DNA of 64,000 bases from an uncultured Oscillospiraceae bacterium (GTDB taxonomy: Bacteria; Bacillota; Clostridia; Oscillospirales; Oscillospiraceae), in NCBI GenBank assembly GCA_934597255.1, contig CAKTQV010000005.1, positions 1 to 64,000 on the forward strand. The letters run 5' to 3'. Position numbers and translations under genes: made by a program. The notes under the pieces are model-generated. The model searched no databases. It was not told the origin of the DNA and was given only the letters and a program-made list of their open reading frames with translations. Below are positions 63,598 through 64,000 of this stretch, one piece after another (position 1 is the stretch's first letter; every line of letters begins with the position of its first letter).

Positions 63598-64000
63598 ATG
63601 AGCAGCATACAGCCGAAATTCTGCCCCCATTGCGGGATGAAACTGGACGCGGAAGACGCTTTCTGCAGGAGGTGCGGAAACAAAATCGAAAAGGAATTAA
63701 AAGTCATCACGCCTCCGCTCGTACCAGAAAAAACGAGGATACCGGCACCGTCCGTACGGAAACGAACGGTTCGTCGGAAAAAGACAAGAGACCCAGTCGT
63801 CACCGGCTTTTATATCGTTTTGGCACTTTTGTGCTGCGCGATCGTGATCACGTTGACCGTGACGAACATACAGGAAAGACGAGTTGCAACCGCACGCATC
63901 GTTGGCGACAGAATAAGCGTGGTCATGACGCCGCCCCCAACGCCAAGCCCCGTTCCTGCTCCGTGCAGTCATCAATGGCAGGAAGCGACGTGCATAACCG
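63598..64000 (+). CDS. Zinc-ribbon membrane protein, 3' end outside the window
   Basis: 134 codons visible. The N-terminal zinc ribbon is FCPHCGMKLDAEDAFCRRCG. A basic linker follows, then one membrane helix, VTGFYIVLALLCCAIVITLT. The outer part begins with a Pro-rich stretch (VVMTPPPTPSPVPAPC), then SHQWQEATC. The CxHxWxxATC motif starts a repeat found in Firmicutes surface proteins. ATG 63598 has GGAGG upstream. Function unknown. Confidence 0.8.
   Translation, partial: MSSIQPKFCPHCGMKLDAEDAFCRRCGNKIEKELKVITPPLVPEKTRIPAPSVRKRTVRRKKTRDPVVTGFYIVLALLCCAIVITLTVTNIQERRVATARIVGDRISVVMTPPPTPSPVPAPCSHQWQEATCIT

Overview
The window looks like a piece of chromosome from a high-GC, anaerobic Gram-positive bacterium of the Clostridia. 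A butyrate-forming Oscillospiraceae-type gut anaerobe is my best guess. The evidence is strong AAGGAGG ribosome sites, sigma-A promoters with 17-18 bp spacers, lipoprotein and SLH-domain surface proteins, a PyrR attenuator, Fe-S L-serine dehydratase in two subunits, crotonase, 3-hydroxybutyryl-CoA dehydrogenase and 4-hydroxybutyryl-CoA dehydratase. The species is an inference.

Layout. (1) 1-6407: the leader-distal part of a type I-C-like CRISPR array, with 56 spacers between position 1 and 3802. Next come a 2.5 kb piece of a phage polyvalent-protein gene and one more repeat-spacer unit, so the phage DNA sits inside the array. No cas gene is in the window; leader and cas genes should lie to the left. 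(2) 6408-9970: a decayed prophage locus with four copies of an uncharacterised immunity-like gene. Each overlaps the 3' end of a broken MuF-type toxin gene; three copies are forward and one is inverted. An esterase gene lies in the middle. (3) 10124-26509: a large leftward operon, with the YeiH-family exporter divergent from it. The operon encodes a Dpp/Opp-type ABC importer, two ferredoxin-flavoprotein pairs coupled by 4-nt overlaps, an ACMSD-like amidohydrolase, a stand-alone 5'-nucleotidase C-terminal domain, a LysR regulator and a two-subunit molybdopterin oxidoreductase. This looks like an import-and-reduce pathway for an unidentified organic compound, and it is the best candidate for an undescribed metabolic system. 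(4) 26527-27536: relics of an older element, including a frameshifted and internally deleted serine recombinase. (5) 27539-33972: a compact 6.4 kb integrated element with a HEPN-type Abi protein, phage-like small genes, divergent XRE regulators and a large serine recombinase. It is inserted in the 3' end of an initiator tRNA gene. (6) 34038-64000: core chromosome. It carries crt-hbd, clpB with an RHH gene, three related lipoproteins, a beta-helix-like lipoprotein, an Fe-S DUF362-type protein, a PfkB kinase, a YbaK protein, EamA, MATE and DUF819 transporters, a MoxR/VWA pair, an SLH-transglutaminase protein, a split chromate transporter, sdaAA/sdaAB, an RluA-type synthase, uraA, pyrR, mutY, abfD and the start of a zinc-ribbon membrane protein.

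How it fits together. The right half supports amino-acid fermentation to butyrate (serine dehydratase, Crt, Hbd, AbfD) and pyrimidine salvage under PyrR control. The left half records conflict with phages: CRISPR memory, captured prophage DNA, toxin-immunity cassettes and an Abi-bearing mobile island. The central operon is an accessory catabolic or respiratory module. All family calls come from reading motifs in the translations; no database search was run.
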